A DNA stretch of 38,652 nucleotides from Levilactobacillus angrenensis. Lineage in GTDB: Bacteria; Bacillota; Bacilli; Lactobacillales; Lactobacillaceae. Positions within the stretch are counted from its first letter, which is position 1. Each line of letters starts with the position of its first letter. The notes beneath the pieces are model-generated. The model had not been told where the DNA came from, searched no databases, and saw only the letters and a list, made by a program, of their open reading frames with translations. Made by a program: the position numbers and the translations under genes. Location: positions 1 through 38,652 of the forward strand of contig NZ_RHOB01000022.1 in the NCBI RefSeq assembly GCF_003946085.1. Reading direction: 5' to 3'. This document shows positions 8,846 to 16,528 of this stretch, piece by piece.

Positions 8846-9124
8846 TTACATAGCTTTTAACGATACCACGGCCTGTGATTGGAAGACTTGGTCAAAGTCT
8901 GGACCCACTGCGAACCAGTCGGAGTGACTCAGGAGGCCTTGTAGTGCGACCAGCAAATCGGCGGGATCGTCTTTGGCGAGTACGTCGGCGAAGATGGATT
9001 CGGCGTAGTATTCGCGTTTGCCAGTGGTTTCATCCTTGTCATGCGTTCCTTTCCAGGCTTTCAGGCTGGTGGTGGCATCGATGGTCAGGACTTGGTTATT
9101 AGCGAGTGTTAATTTGATGGACAT
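8846..9124 (-). CDS. Small hypothetical protein (92 aa)
   Basis: This is a 92-residue soluble protein of unrecognised family. It begins MSIKLTLANNQVLTIDATT, a beta-rich start, and continues with charged, acidic segments; it has no signal peptide or TM helix. TGAGGTG lies about 9 nt before the ATG. A terminator follows directly, so it is a single-gene transcript. It lies back to back with the ATPase/TOPRIM operon, and the two promoters share 9125-9287. I cannot assign a function. Confidence 0.65.
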   Translation of the reverse strand: MSIKLTLANNQVLTIDATTSLKAWKGTHDKDETTGKREYYAESIFADVLAKDDPADLLVALQGLLSHSDWFAVGPDFDQVFQSQAVVSLKAM

Positions 9125-9231
9125 TGGGGCACCTCATTTTTAGTTAGTAGGCCTAGTTTAGCGTATTTTGGGGTGAATTGGTATTGATTGATGTTGATTC
9201 ATTTTAAAACAAATACTAGGAAATCCTTTAG

Positions 9232-9262
9232 AATGTATGCTATTATACCTATAGCATACATT
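9232..9262. promoter_or_regulatory. Perfect 12-bp inverted repeat overlapping the -10 of the ATPase/TOPRIM operon
   Basis: AATGTATGCTAT and ATAGCATACATT are perfectly complementary around a 7-nt spacer. The left arm runs into TGCTATTAT, an extended -10, so a bound protein should block transcription. No HTH gene is adjacent, so the regulator would be encoded elsewhere or be a product of the operon. Confidence 0.65.
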
Positions 9263-9287
9263 TTGTATGGAAATGGAGGATATTTCT

Positions 9288-10673
9288 ATGTTTACGGGCC
9301 TGCATCTTGAAAATTATAAATCGTTTAGAAAAGTTGATATTGACCTTAAAAAGAATAAACTTCCCAAAAAAATGATTGCAATTTATGGTGAAAATGGTTC
9401 TGGTAAATCCAACATTGTCTCGGCGTTTACTAGCTTGAGCCAGTCATTGGACACTGTGAATAACCAAGCCAACCTAGCGAAGTTGCAGAAGGAAATTGCG
9501 GATTCGTCAGAAGAAGATGTAACGCAGATTACGCCTAAGAATGTGTGGTTACAGTTGTTGCGTTCTGGCAATGTGACGAACACGTATTTACCACGGATTT
9601 TTGCGGACGCGGGAATGATTGGCTCGAAAGCGCCCGTCGTTTTGCGATACAATTTTAATATTGATGGTAACACGGGTTATTATCGTTTAGTTTTTAACCA
9701 GAGTGAACGGGGAATCTACTTGGCTGAGGAGAGTCTGTATTATCTGATCAAGCGCTCAAGTGGGACGCTTTTTAAGATTACGGGGGATGCTGATGGTAAG
9801 ATGAACTTACAGTGGAGTCCCAGCTTGTTTAAGAAGGGGGCAATGCTTGATTTAGTTGAAAATGAGACGCAGCGATTGTGGGGGAAAAATAGCTTCTTGG
9901 CTGTGTTTAACAGCATTCAGTTAGATAATAATCACCAATATCTCAAGGATAATGTCTCAGCCAATTTTTTACACGTTTTAGAACGATTCAATCACGTAGC
10001 CTTTCGTGGTGATAACGGCGCGAGCGTTAATAATTTCCGGCTACTATTACGGAATATGTTGCGTGGCCAGATCCTAGAGAGTGCTGAAAATCAGCGTATT
10101 TTAAAGACGACAGAGATAGCGTTGAATAAATATTTTGTGCCGCTGTACAGCGATATTTACCAGGTGTTTTACCGAACACAGGGAAATAGTCAGGACCGGC
10201 TGAATTATGAGCTGTTTGAGAAAAAGCGCATTGGTGGCGAAAACATTGAGGTGCCCTTCCGACTGGAATCAAATGGGACAAAGCGTCTGTTGGATTTATT
10301 CCCGCTGTTTTTAAATGCAGTTCATGGCGAAACGGTCATTATTGACGAAATTGATCAGGGAATTCACGACTTACTGATTGATCGTTTAGTTGATAGTATC
10401 GAAGAAGATATTCAGGGACAGTTAATCTTTACAACTCACGATACGCAGGTGATGAAAGAGTTGGAGCCCTCAGCGGTGTACGTTATTCAAAGTGATGTTG
10501 CTGGGAATAAACAGGTCGTGAGCTTGTCTAAAAATGGCAAAGCGAATATTGCGGCCCACAATAATATTCAGAAGATGTATTTGAACGGTTACTTCGCGGG
10601 CATACCTTATGCTAACGACGTAGATTTTGAAGATATTTTGAGCGACTTACAGGTGCCGACAGATGGGGAATAA
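9288..10673 (+). CDS. AAA15/OLD-type ATPase, defence-type
   Basis: This 461-residue ATPase is of the SMC/ABC-like AAA15 class. LENYKSF opens the N-terminal strand, Walker A is GENGSGKSN near residue 36, and the C-terminal half holds LESNGTKRLLDL (signature-like), TVIIDEIDQGIH (Walker B) and LIFTTHDTQVM (switch His). ATPases of this kind sense infection in OLD, AbiL, RloA and PARIS systems. The start at 9288 is preceded by GGAGGA at 9275-9280; the in-frame ATG at 9267 is less well placed. The next gene overlaps the stop by 11 nt, so the two proteins are probably made in proportion and act together. The region is more AT-rich than the core genes. Confidence 0.85.
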   Translation: MFTGLHLENYKSFRKVDIDLKKNKLPKKMIAIYGENGSGKSNIVSAFTSLSQSLDTVNNQANLAKLQKEIADSSEEDVTQITPKNVWLQLLRSGNVTNTYLPRIFADAGMIGSKAPVVLRYNFNIDGNTGYYRLVFNQSERGIYLAEESLYYLIKRSSGTLFKITGDADGKMNLQWSPSLFKKGAMLDLVENETQRLWGKNSFLAVFNSIQLDNNHQYLKDNVSANFLHVLERFNHVAFRGDNGASVNNFRLLLRNMLRGQILESAENQRILKTTEIALNKYFVPLYSDIYQVFYRTQGNSQDRLNYELFEKKRIGGENIEVPFRLESNGTKRLLDLFPLFLNAVHGETVIIDEIDQGIHDLLIDRLVDSIEEDIQGQLIFTTHDTQVMKELEPSAVYVIQSDVAGNKQVVSLSKNGKANIAAHNNIQKMYLNGYFAGIPYANDVDFEDILSDLQVPTDGE

Positions 10674-11262
10674 CCTGGGGAATGGGACCTGTGCTGTCGT
10701 GATTTGTCACGGTCAATCGGAGTATTATATGGTTAACAGTATTAAGCAGGCGTTGCGATTAAACATGGGTGTATTTGCGAGAGACAAGGGAAAAAGTAGC
10801 ATTCAAATTGCCAAGCTGCCTGATATTTTCCAGAATGAAGTTTTCCGGAATGTTAAAAAGATAACCCAGGAGTATCCGACGATTGCGTATCGCAAGAAGG
10901 AATTGGACAGTTGTCTTATCTATACTTTGATGGACGTTGATGATTGTCATGATCTATCTGTCCGCAATAATTATCTGAAAGGACACTTGTCAGGACTGGG
11001 TGCGCACGAGCTGAAACCATATATCCGACCGATTTACTTCAAAGAAAATTTTGAGGATGTCTTAAAAGATATTAAATTCCAATATGTTGCCAAGACTAAT
11101 CGTGATAAACAGAAGTATCTTAAGGTATTTGATCCGGCTTCAGGCTTAATCGCAGATGTTACGCGCATTACGGCGATGCGTGATGCGTGTGCGAAGTCGA
11201 CCAAAACGAATCTTGATGAGTTTTTAACGTATTGCTTAGCACATCAATTTAAACTGAATTAA
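10663..11262 (+). CDS. TOPRIM-like / RloB-AbiLii-like effector (putative)
   Basis: This 199-residue protein is translationally coupled to the ATPase. It starts with a hydrophobic strand followed by CHGQSE (Glu20) and later has LIYTLMDVDD with D91-x-D93-D94. A Glu after the first strand plus a DxD motif is the layout of TOPRIM metal sites and of RloB/AbiLii-type partners of AAA15 ATPases. It is shorter than AriB or OLD nucleases. The predicted role is a nuclease, possibly acting on RNA or tRNA, released or activated by the ATPase. The family assignment is from motif layout only. Confidence 0.6.
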   Translation: MGNNLGNGTCAVVICHGQSEYYMVNSIKQALRLNMGVFARDKGKSSIQIAKLPDIFQNEVFRNVKKITQEYPTIAYRKKELDSCLIYTLMDVDDCHDLSVRNNYLKGHLSGLGAHELKPYIRPIYFKENFEDVLKDIKFQYVAKTNRDKQKYLKVFDPASGLIADVTRITAMRDACAKSTKTNLDEFLTYCLAHQFKLN

Positions 11263-11270
11263 CACTAAAG

Positions 11271-11307
11271 CTGATGAGTCCGAAAAAGAAGGATTCATCA
11301 GTTTTTT
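11271..11307 (+). terminator. Rho-independent terminator of the ATPase/TOPRIM operon
   Basis: CTGATGAGTCC pairs with GGATTCATCAG (one G-T wobble) and is followed by six T residues, starting 9 nt after the stop codon. Confidence 0.85.
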
Positions 11308-11328
11308 CTGTTTAGGGTATTTTAAAGT

Positions 11329-11685
11329 TTAGCATCCCCACCACTCATGCCGAAACCAAGCAATCTCCTGGACAAAAAATAGCGCGTCTCGGTAAGACAG
11401 CTGGGCGGTATCAAAGAGGAAAAAGATGTCGCTGGCTTGATAAATATCGTCATAATAGCCACGCAGAGTAGCGGCCAGGTGGTTAGCCGCCAGATAAGCC
11501 AACAGCGTGTGGTGTTTATCGCTAGTCGCAGCGTAGGTCAATGGCGTATACGTGAAGCTGGTCACCAGCCCGTAGCGCCGCAAGTAAGTCAGGACTTCCG
11601 GCGCGGAGTAGAGCTGTTCTGCCAGGCAGTAGTGAATCAAAATGATGGGGGTCGCGGGCCGCGAAATAGGCATGCGCATTTTCAC
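11329..11685 (-). CDS. Hypothetical protein (118 aa)
   Basis: This 118-residue protein is of unrecognised family, rich in aromatic residues (Tyr, Phe, Trp), with no signal peptide. It reads as mixed alpha/beta (PIILIHYCLAEQLYSAPEVL; DIFFLFDTAQLSYRDALFFV) and ends in HEWWGC. The GTG start is chosen because GAGG lies about 8 nt upstream on the minus strand; an ATG two codons later is also possible. It is alone on its strand, converging with the ATPase/TOPRIM operon. Its probable promoter is TGCTATTCT near 11930-11945, leaving a 240-nt leader that contains a strong hairpin at 11711-11738. Confidence 0.6.
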   Translation of the reverse strand: MKMRMPISRPATPIILIHYCLAEQLYSAPEVLTYLRRYGLVTSFTYTPLTYAATSDKHHTLLAYLAANHLAATLRGYYDDIYQASDIFFLFDTAQLSYRDALFFVQEIAWFRHEWWGC

Positions 11686-11710
11686 ACTAGTCGCCTCACT
11701 CGAGAACTAA

Positions 11711-11738
11711 AGACGACCTGGCTTCAGCCAAGTCGTCT
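11711..11738 (-). other. 13-bp hairpin in the leader of the 118-residue protein gene
   Basis: AGACGACCTGGCT and AGCCAAGTCGTCT pair with one mismatch and a 2-nt loop. On the minus strand it ends 26 nt before the GTG start and is followed by TTTAG, too few T residues for a clear terminator. It could be an attenuator or protect the mRNA end. Confidence 0.4.
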
Positions 11739-12193
11739 GCCAACGGGCTCACCACAGTCAGTCGGCCAATCGCAACGACGGTCCGGACCGTGGTGGGTTT
11801 ACTGAATCAAGCGGTATTTACGAGAATTTAGGTAGTCGCCAGCCGCCAACGACAAGTACGCAGATCGTTGCCGTCACGGCGCGGTGGGTGAAATCCCTGG
11901 AAATCCTTTCGTGTTTGGCACCCATCGTTATGTGTAGAATAGCACATTCTGTGGTCGCCGGCGGCAGGAACAGCCAGGTGGCTGGACGTTAGGAAACTGT
12001 CGCGGCACAACTATTGGCAAGGCGATTAGCCGACAGTGAGAATGGGCCAGACCGTGGGTAGTCAAGCCAGATGTTTACCGATGGTCCGGACTATTTTCAC
12101 TGCCGGTCATTGGGTTAGCAAATGGTGGTGCATAACGATTTGGGCACCAGGTAACTGAGTGGATCAATGGCTCAGTGGATGAAACGAAAAAGC
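11739..12193. other. Gene-free region between divergent genes
   Basis: No supported ORF is present. It holds a 14-bp perfect palindrome ACGGTCCGGACCGT at 11778-11791, part of which (GGTCCGGAC) recurs near 12083. An extended -10 for the minus-strand gene lies near 11930-11945. Otherwise it looks like decayed sequence. Confidence 0.4.
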
Positions 12194-12241
12194 TTGGCGC
12201 GACTGGACAGCCATGTTATGCTTGCGGCACTCAAGCATAAC
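12160..12241 (+). repeat. Hairpin-promoter repeat element, copy 1
   Basis: ACTGAG/CTCAGT forms a hairpin, then GAAACGAAAAAG, then TTGGCG (12194-12199), 17 bp and TATGCT (12217-12222). A perfect 10-bp inverted repeat GTTATGCTTG/CAAGCATAAC (12215-12241) covers the -10. The same order of parts is found at 17984-18063. It may add a second, regulated promoter to the S-layer gene downstream. Confidence 0.45.
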
Positions 12242-12452
12242 TCATTGCGCAGGGGGGCGGTCAAAAATAACTGGCTAGCCCTCGGAAAATGAGGGCGTCT
12301 CTCATTATCAAAAGAAAAATTTTGGGGAAATCTGGCGTTGCTAGTTACTTGGTAGTTCTGGTTGCAGCGACGATTTTATTTATTTTGTTATATCAAATAT
12401 CATTATTTATATAGATTATTTTCAATAGGCTATTCCAATTTCAGGGCAGTTC

Positions 12453-12462
12453 TTGGTATACT
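12453..12462 (+). promoter_or_regulatory. Extended -10 promoter of S-layer copy 2
   Basis: TTGGTATACT lies 40 nt before the start codon, in an AT-rich upstream tract. The identical ten bases precede S-layer copy 3 and the HTH regulator gene at 16229. Confidence 0.7.
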
Positions 12463-12501
12463 GATTGCGTACAACTATTACATTTTCTAGGGGAGAAAAA
12501 T

Positions 12502-13929
12502 ATGCAATCACAATTAGCAAAATCATTGTACTTGGGATTGGCTGCGCTGAGTTTAGGCGCCGTGGCAACGGTGACCACGACCGCTACGTCAGCGGACGCC
12601 TCTTCAAAGGCGAAGATCGTATCCAAGTCGGCCTTGGGTAAGAATAGCAAGAACGTTGAAGTTACGGGGACTAACGCGATTTACACCAAGCCGGGGACGG
12701 TGCGCGGCGCCAAGCTGGTTGCCAGCAAGAAGACGGTCAAGAAGTTGGCTAACTCCAACCATTCGAAAGACTACTTCCGCGCTTACCACATGGCCGTGAC
12801 CAACAAGGGGACGGTCTACTACAAGATTGTGTCCATGAACGGCAAATACCGCGGTTACATCTACGGCGGCAAAGTAAAGGGTACGATTGGTGCCGGCATC
12901 AAGGAAGCCCAAACGGTCAAGGAAGCAACGATGCCATCACGGACGGCTGGTTTCCACATCAAGAACGTCAAGAAGAACACGCTTTGGACGGCACCACAAC
13001 ACACGACTTACAAGGCCCACAAGGTCAACATGTATGGTACGACCAAGGAAGATACTTTCACCGTTTCCAAGGCTGAGACCAAGACCAAGGAAGGCTCCCT
13101 GTACTACTACGTGACTTCCGATAAGAATTCGGATGTTTCGGGGTGGATCTTTGCGGGTAAGGGTTACAACGCCGGTGCCACGACTCAAGAATTGGGTGGC
13201 CTTTCGATGACGATGGCTGAAGCGGAAGCAACCAATAACAACAGCGTCAAGATTATGTATCGTGACGGTTCTAAGCAAGTTGGTGAAGCAACCTGGATCA
13301 ACTCGGCTGCTGGTACCAAGGCGGGCGATAAGGTTAACACGACTGCAACAAAGGCTACAGACGCCAAGACAGAACCGAAAAACGTTGCCGGTCTGACTTT
13401 AAAAGACTTCATTTCTAAGAACGTGCCAAGTGGTTTCTCAATTGATTCTGCTACGGTTGCTACGTTGGCTGACGGTGCTACTTATGGAAATAATGTGTAC
13501 GCTGATGTTAATGCTGCAGCTACTTCAAAGATTAAGATGGTATTGACGACGGTTAATGCTAACGGTAAAGTCGTTAGTGGTGCGTTGACTGGGAATACGC
13601 AGTTAACGACGGCCGACTTAGCAATTGCGCTAGACAAAGACACTGTTTCAGCGTTGACCGGTAAGCAAGGCATGCAAATTGGCGATAGTCTGACAACTAT
13701 TGAAAAAGGCTTGAATAGCGCCGTTAGTGACAATGGTATTAACGGAATTAAGACATATACTGATAATATGGGTACCCAATATCATTACAAGTTTAAGTTT
13801 GAAAAAGGTTCCTTCAATGGGAATAACAAGACTGCATTCTACGGAGATGTTCTGAAAGCGAACTTTACTGCTGAACTTGTAGAGGGAGCAGTAAATGAAA
13901 AGGCACCTATTGTGGATGTCTTTGCCTAG
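12502..13929 (+). CDS. S-layer protein, L. brevis type (copy 2)
   Basis: This secreted 475-residue protein has the signal peptide [19 protein letters not shown] and the shared N-terminal wall-binding half: VEVTGTNAIYTKPGTVRGAK, then [20 protein letters not shown], then [15 protein letters not shown]. From about residue 225 it diverges completely and lacks the tail motifs of copies 1 and 3. From about 13200 onward the codons change from GC-ending, highly expressed style to AT-ending, which suggests the C-terminal half came from another source or is under different selection. GGGGAG lies about 7 nt before the ATG. It is followed by a strong terminator and by copy 3 in the same direction. Confidence 0.9.
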   Translation: MQSQLAKSLYLGLAALSLGAVATVTTTATSADASSKAKIVSKSALGKNSKNVEVTGTNAIYTKPGTVRGAKLVASKKTVKKLANSNHSKDYFRAYHMAVTNKGTVYYKIVSMNGKYRGYIYGGKVKGTIGAGIKEAQTVKEATMPSRTAGFHIKNVKKNTLWTAPQHTTYKAHKVNMYGTTKEDTFTVSKAETKTKEGSLYYYVTSDKNSDVSGWIFAGKGYNAGATTQELGGLSMTMAEAEATNNNSVKIMYRDGSKQVGEATWINSAAGTKAGDKVNTTATKATDAKTEPKNVAGLTLKDFISKNVPSGFSIDSATVATLADGATYGNNVYADVNAAATSKIKMVLTTVNANGKVVSGALTGNTQLTTADLAIALDKDTVSALTGKQGMQIGDSLTTIEKGLNSAVSDNGINGIKTYTDNMGTQYHYKFKFEKGSFNGNNKTAFYGDVLKANFTAELVEGAVNEKAPIVDVFA

Positions 13930-13984
13930 ATCAGCCTGACAGCATTAAGTGACACTCGGTTCTAAGTAATCGCTTAGAATTCAC

Positions 13985-14027
13985 AAAAGCCCCTAATCAC
14001 GAAACTTCCCGTGATTAGGGGCTTTTT
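13985..14027 (+). terminator. Rho-independent terminator after S-layer copy 2
   Basis: A 17-bp perfect stem (AAAAGCCCCTAATCACG and its complement) with an 8-nt loop ends in five T residues. Confidence 0.93.
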
Positions 14028-14091
14028 AGCTGGTATAAACCCGTATGAATGAGATTAAGAATATCTAAATAAGCGTAATCTCGTATAATCT

Positions 14092-14101
14092 TTGGTATAC
14101 T
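14092..14101 (+). promoter_or_regulatory. Extended -10 promoter of S-layer copy 3
   Basis: TTGGTATACT lies 48 nt before the start codon. A second -10-like CGTATAAT lies at 14082-14089. Confidence 0.7.
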
Positions 14102-14148
14102 AGGACTGTTAACAAACAATCTTATATTTTCAGAGGAGACAACACAAA

Positions 14149-15510
14149 ATGAAGTCAAGTTTAACAAAATCACTTTACGTTGGTTTAGCTGTATTGAGCT
14201 TAGGCGCCGTTGCTACGGTATCGACGACTGCTAATGCCGCTTCCAAGGCAAAGGTTACTTCCAGCAAGACTTTAAAGACTGCTGGCGAAACTCGTAACGT
14301 TGAAGTAACTGGGACGAACGCCCTTTACTCCAAGCCAGGGACTGTCAAAGGCGCCAAAGTCGTTGCTTCCAAGAAGACGATGAAGAAGTTAGCTAACTCC
14401 AAGAAGTCAGCTGATTACTTCCGCGCTTACTACCAAAAGGTTACCAACAAGGGCTCCGTTTACTACAAGATCGTTTCTATGAACGGTAAGTACCGTGGTT
14501 ATATCTACGGCGGTAAGAAGGAAGGGACCTTTGCTGGCGGTGTTACTTCTGCTAACACGACTAAGACGGCTAACTTGCCTGCTGACACGACCGTTTATTT
14601 CACTAAGCCAGGTACTGGCAACGTGACGTGGACTGCACCAAAGAACACCCAATACAAGGCTTCTAAGCAGGTTAAGAATACAACACCATTCGCTAATGAT
14701 ACATTGACGGTTACTAAGGCCGCAACGAAGACCCGTGAAGGTTCACTTTACTACTACGTTGAAGATGCCCAAAACCCAACAATCAATGGTTGGATTTATG
14801 CTAAGGCTGTAACCGCTACGAAGCCAGCCGTTGATACGTACAATGAAAAGACTGACGTTAAGGTTAACTTGAAGTCTGCTGATGGCACGGTTATCAAGTC
14901 AACTGTTTTAAGCAACTTGACTGATAAGGACGGCAAGGCTTCAACTGCCAAGGGTACTGATGTTAGCGCTAGTGCAGCTAAGACTGCTACTAATAGCTGG
15001 GGCAAGAGTGTTTTAGCTGGTACTGGCTATACTTACACTGCTGCTGACTCAGTTAACAAGACGGCATTAGCTTCAGCTAAGACTGGTGACACCATCAGCT
15101 TAATCGTTAACAAGAATGCTGATGCTGCTATGAAGATTCAATTTTATGGCTTAAATTCAGATCAAACTAAGGGCGCTGATAAGCTGACTGCTTACAGCAA
15201 GACTGCTAGTGCAACAACTGTTGTCTTCCCAACAGTTAGTGCAGCATTCACGGGTGCTGAAGACGCTACCTACACGGCCAGCGACTTACAGACCTACTTG
15301 ACCACTAATAATTTGACGACGTTGTACACACCTTCTTACACGGCAAACGGTAAGCAAGTTTACACGAAGTACACGTTCAACAATGCAGTATCAGGTACCT
15401 ACAGTAAGACGGCTAATGCACAAGCATTCTACACTGCTACGGTCGTAGATGGTGCGTCACCTGTTGATACGCCAACTAATTCTGTTACAAGTGCTAACTA
15501 CTTTGCATAG
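14149..15510 (+). CDS. S-layer protein, L. brevis type (copy 3)
   Basis: This 453-residue secreted protein has the signal peptide TKSLYVGLAVLSLGAVATV cut near ANA-ASK, the same N-terminal wall-binding half as the other copies ([40 protein letters not shown]) and a distinct C-terminal half. That half shares the NKNADAAMKI and LYTPSYTANGKQVYTKYT style of motifs with copy 1 rather than copy 2. Codon use is strongly biased toward GCT, GGT, AAG and AAC, typical of a very highly expressed gene, so this is the best candidate for the main surface layer. GAGGAGA lies about 11 nt before the ATG. Confidence 0.93.
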   Translation: MKSSLTKSLYVGLAVLSLGAVATVSTTANAASKAKVTSSKTLKTAGETRNVEVTGTNALYSKPGTVKGAKVVASKKTMKKLANSKKSADYFRAYYQKVTNKGSVYYKIVSMNGKYRGYIYGGKKEGTFAGGVTSANTTKTANLPADTTVYFTKPGTGNVTWTAPKNTQYKASKQVKNTTPFANDTLTVTKAATKTREGSLYYYVEDAQNPTINGWIYAKAVTATKPAVDTYNEKTDVKVNLKSADGTVIKSTVLSNLTDKDGKASTAKGTDVSASAAKTATNSWGKSVLAGTGYTYTAADSVNKTALASAKTGDTISLIVNKNADAAMKIQFYGLNSDQTKGADKLTAYSKTASATTVVFPTVSAAFTGAEDATYTASDLQTYLTTNNLTTLYTPSYTANGKQVYTKYTFNNAVSGTYSKTANAQAFYTATVVDGASPVDTPTNSVTSANYFA

Positions 15511-15531
15511 ATTAGTGAATTAGATAAAACG

Positions 15532-15565
15532 AAAATCCTCGTCCAAATCCGGACGGGGATTTTTT
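15532..15565. terminator. Terminator between S-layer copy 3 and the HTH gene
   Basis: AAAATCCTCGTCC and GGACGGGGATTTT form a stem with one T-G wobble, followed by T residues on the plus strand and a shorter T run on the minus strand. It separates two convergent genes. Confidence 0.88.
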
Positions 15566-15581
15566 ACGTCACGCGAAAAAT

Positions 15582-16229
15582 CTAACAACCGGGCAACCGC
15601 AACTGGACCGGTAGACTCTTCTTGCAGAGGTCCAGGTGTTGGCAAACGGCCGTGTACAAATCATCAGCGTAAATAAACGGCGTTAAGTCGTCGCTTTCTA
15701 GTCGGTAGCACAAAAGTTGTTTGACCTCAGGGGTCAGGGCGATTTGAGCGGCCTCCATTTGCCAGTATGCCATCGGGGAGACCCGGTAGTAAACGGCAGA
15801 CGCCAGGACAGAATTCCATTCGATGCGTTGACGCACACAACGCAAAATATCGGCGTAGCTGTGGTTGGCAGCGGGATCGCTCATCTGGACGACAGGGTCT
15901 GCGGTGGCGCTGTCGGGCCAGTTCATGCCGCATTGACGGCGACGGGTGGCCAGCTCGTTGTCACGGGCGCGGACGATTTCAACCAGTGCCGACTTGAGGT
16001 GGGTGACCTGGCACAGCTGCCAGACAGTTTGAACGCTCAGTTCGTAAGCTTGGCAAATCAACGTTAACAAATCATCGTTGGGCCGCACAATATTATCTCG
16101 TTCCAGTTCGGACAGGTACCAAGCCGGCACATCCGCGTCACGCAAGACTTCTGCGGCCGTTGCGCCGTCTGCGAGAATTAAGCGGATTTGCGTTAAAACA
16201 ACGCCCAAACTGTGCCGTGTCATGATCAT
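15582..16229 (-). CDS. XRE-type HTH protein (215 aa)
   Basis: The N-terminal 70 residues look like a Cro/C1 helix-turn-helix: LGVVLTQIRLIL, then ATAAEVLRDADVPAWYLSEL, then NIVRPNDDLLTLICQAYEL. The remaining 140 residues are an unrecognised helical domain (DADVPA and LCQV repeats, several Cys). AAAGGAGG precedes the ATG at 16229; a second ATG two codons later is also possible. The promoter carries TTGGTATACT, identical to that of two S-layer genes, but this may reflect only a shared strong -10. It converges on S-layer copy 3 and could regulate the S-layer cluster, though nothing direct shows it. Confidence 0.6.
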   Translation of the reverse strand: MIMTRHSLGVVLTQIRLILADGATAAEVLRDADVPAWYLSELERDNIVRPNDDLLTLICQAYELSVQTVWQLCQVTHLKSALVEIVRARDNELATRRRQCGMNWPDSATADPVVQMSDPAANHSYADILRCVRQRIEWNSVLASAVYYRVSPMAYWQMEAAQIALTPEVKQLLCYRLESDDLTPFIYADDLYTAVCQHLDLCKKSLPVQLRLPGC

Positions 16230-16256
16230 CGAACTCCTCCTTTATCATCTTTGCCC

Positions 16257-16266
16257 AGTATACCAA
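16257..16266 (-). promoter_or_regulatory. Extended -10 promoter of the HTH gene
   Basis: On the minus strand TTGGTATACT lies about 28 nt before the start codon. Bases 16267-16528 contain no other supported feature. Confidence 0.55.
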
Positions 16267-16528
16267 CCTTTTATGGCACACACGTGAAAGAATCGTGAGA
16301 ATATCCGAATAAATACGATATAAAAATAATTATAGTTCGAGTTATCCAGAAAGAATAATTGTCCCCCGAAACACTTAATCCGCGTACTCTTTCCGATATA
16401 ACAGCATTTATAAAAAGGATCTACCAATGCATCTTTCTTGCTATTATTCGTGTTTTGTGAGAATCTATAGCCGGGTCAAGAGAAACCCAGGTAGCAACGC
16501 CGCTGAAATAATCCCTCGGTGAATTACT

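Noticed and set aside
11271-11301. CTGATGAGTCCGAAA resembles the core of a hammerhead ribozyme
   Set aside because: The required stem II followed by CGAAA and the cleavage-site stem are absent; the bases form an ordinary terminator stem followed by six T residues.
11437-11805. Plus-strand ORF of 122 codons opposite the 118-residue protein gene
   Set aside because: Weak start context and low-complexity product; the minus-strand frame has a better ribosome binding site and protein-like composition.
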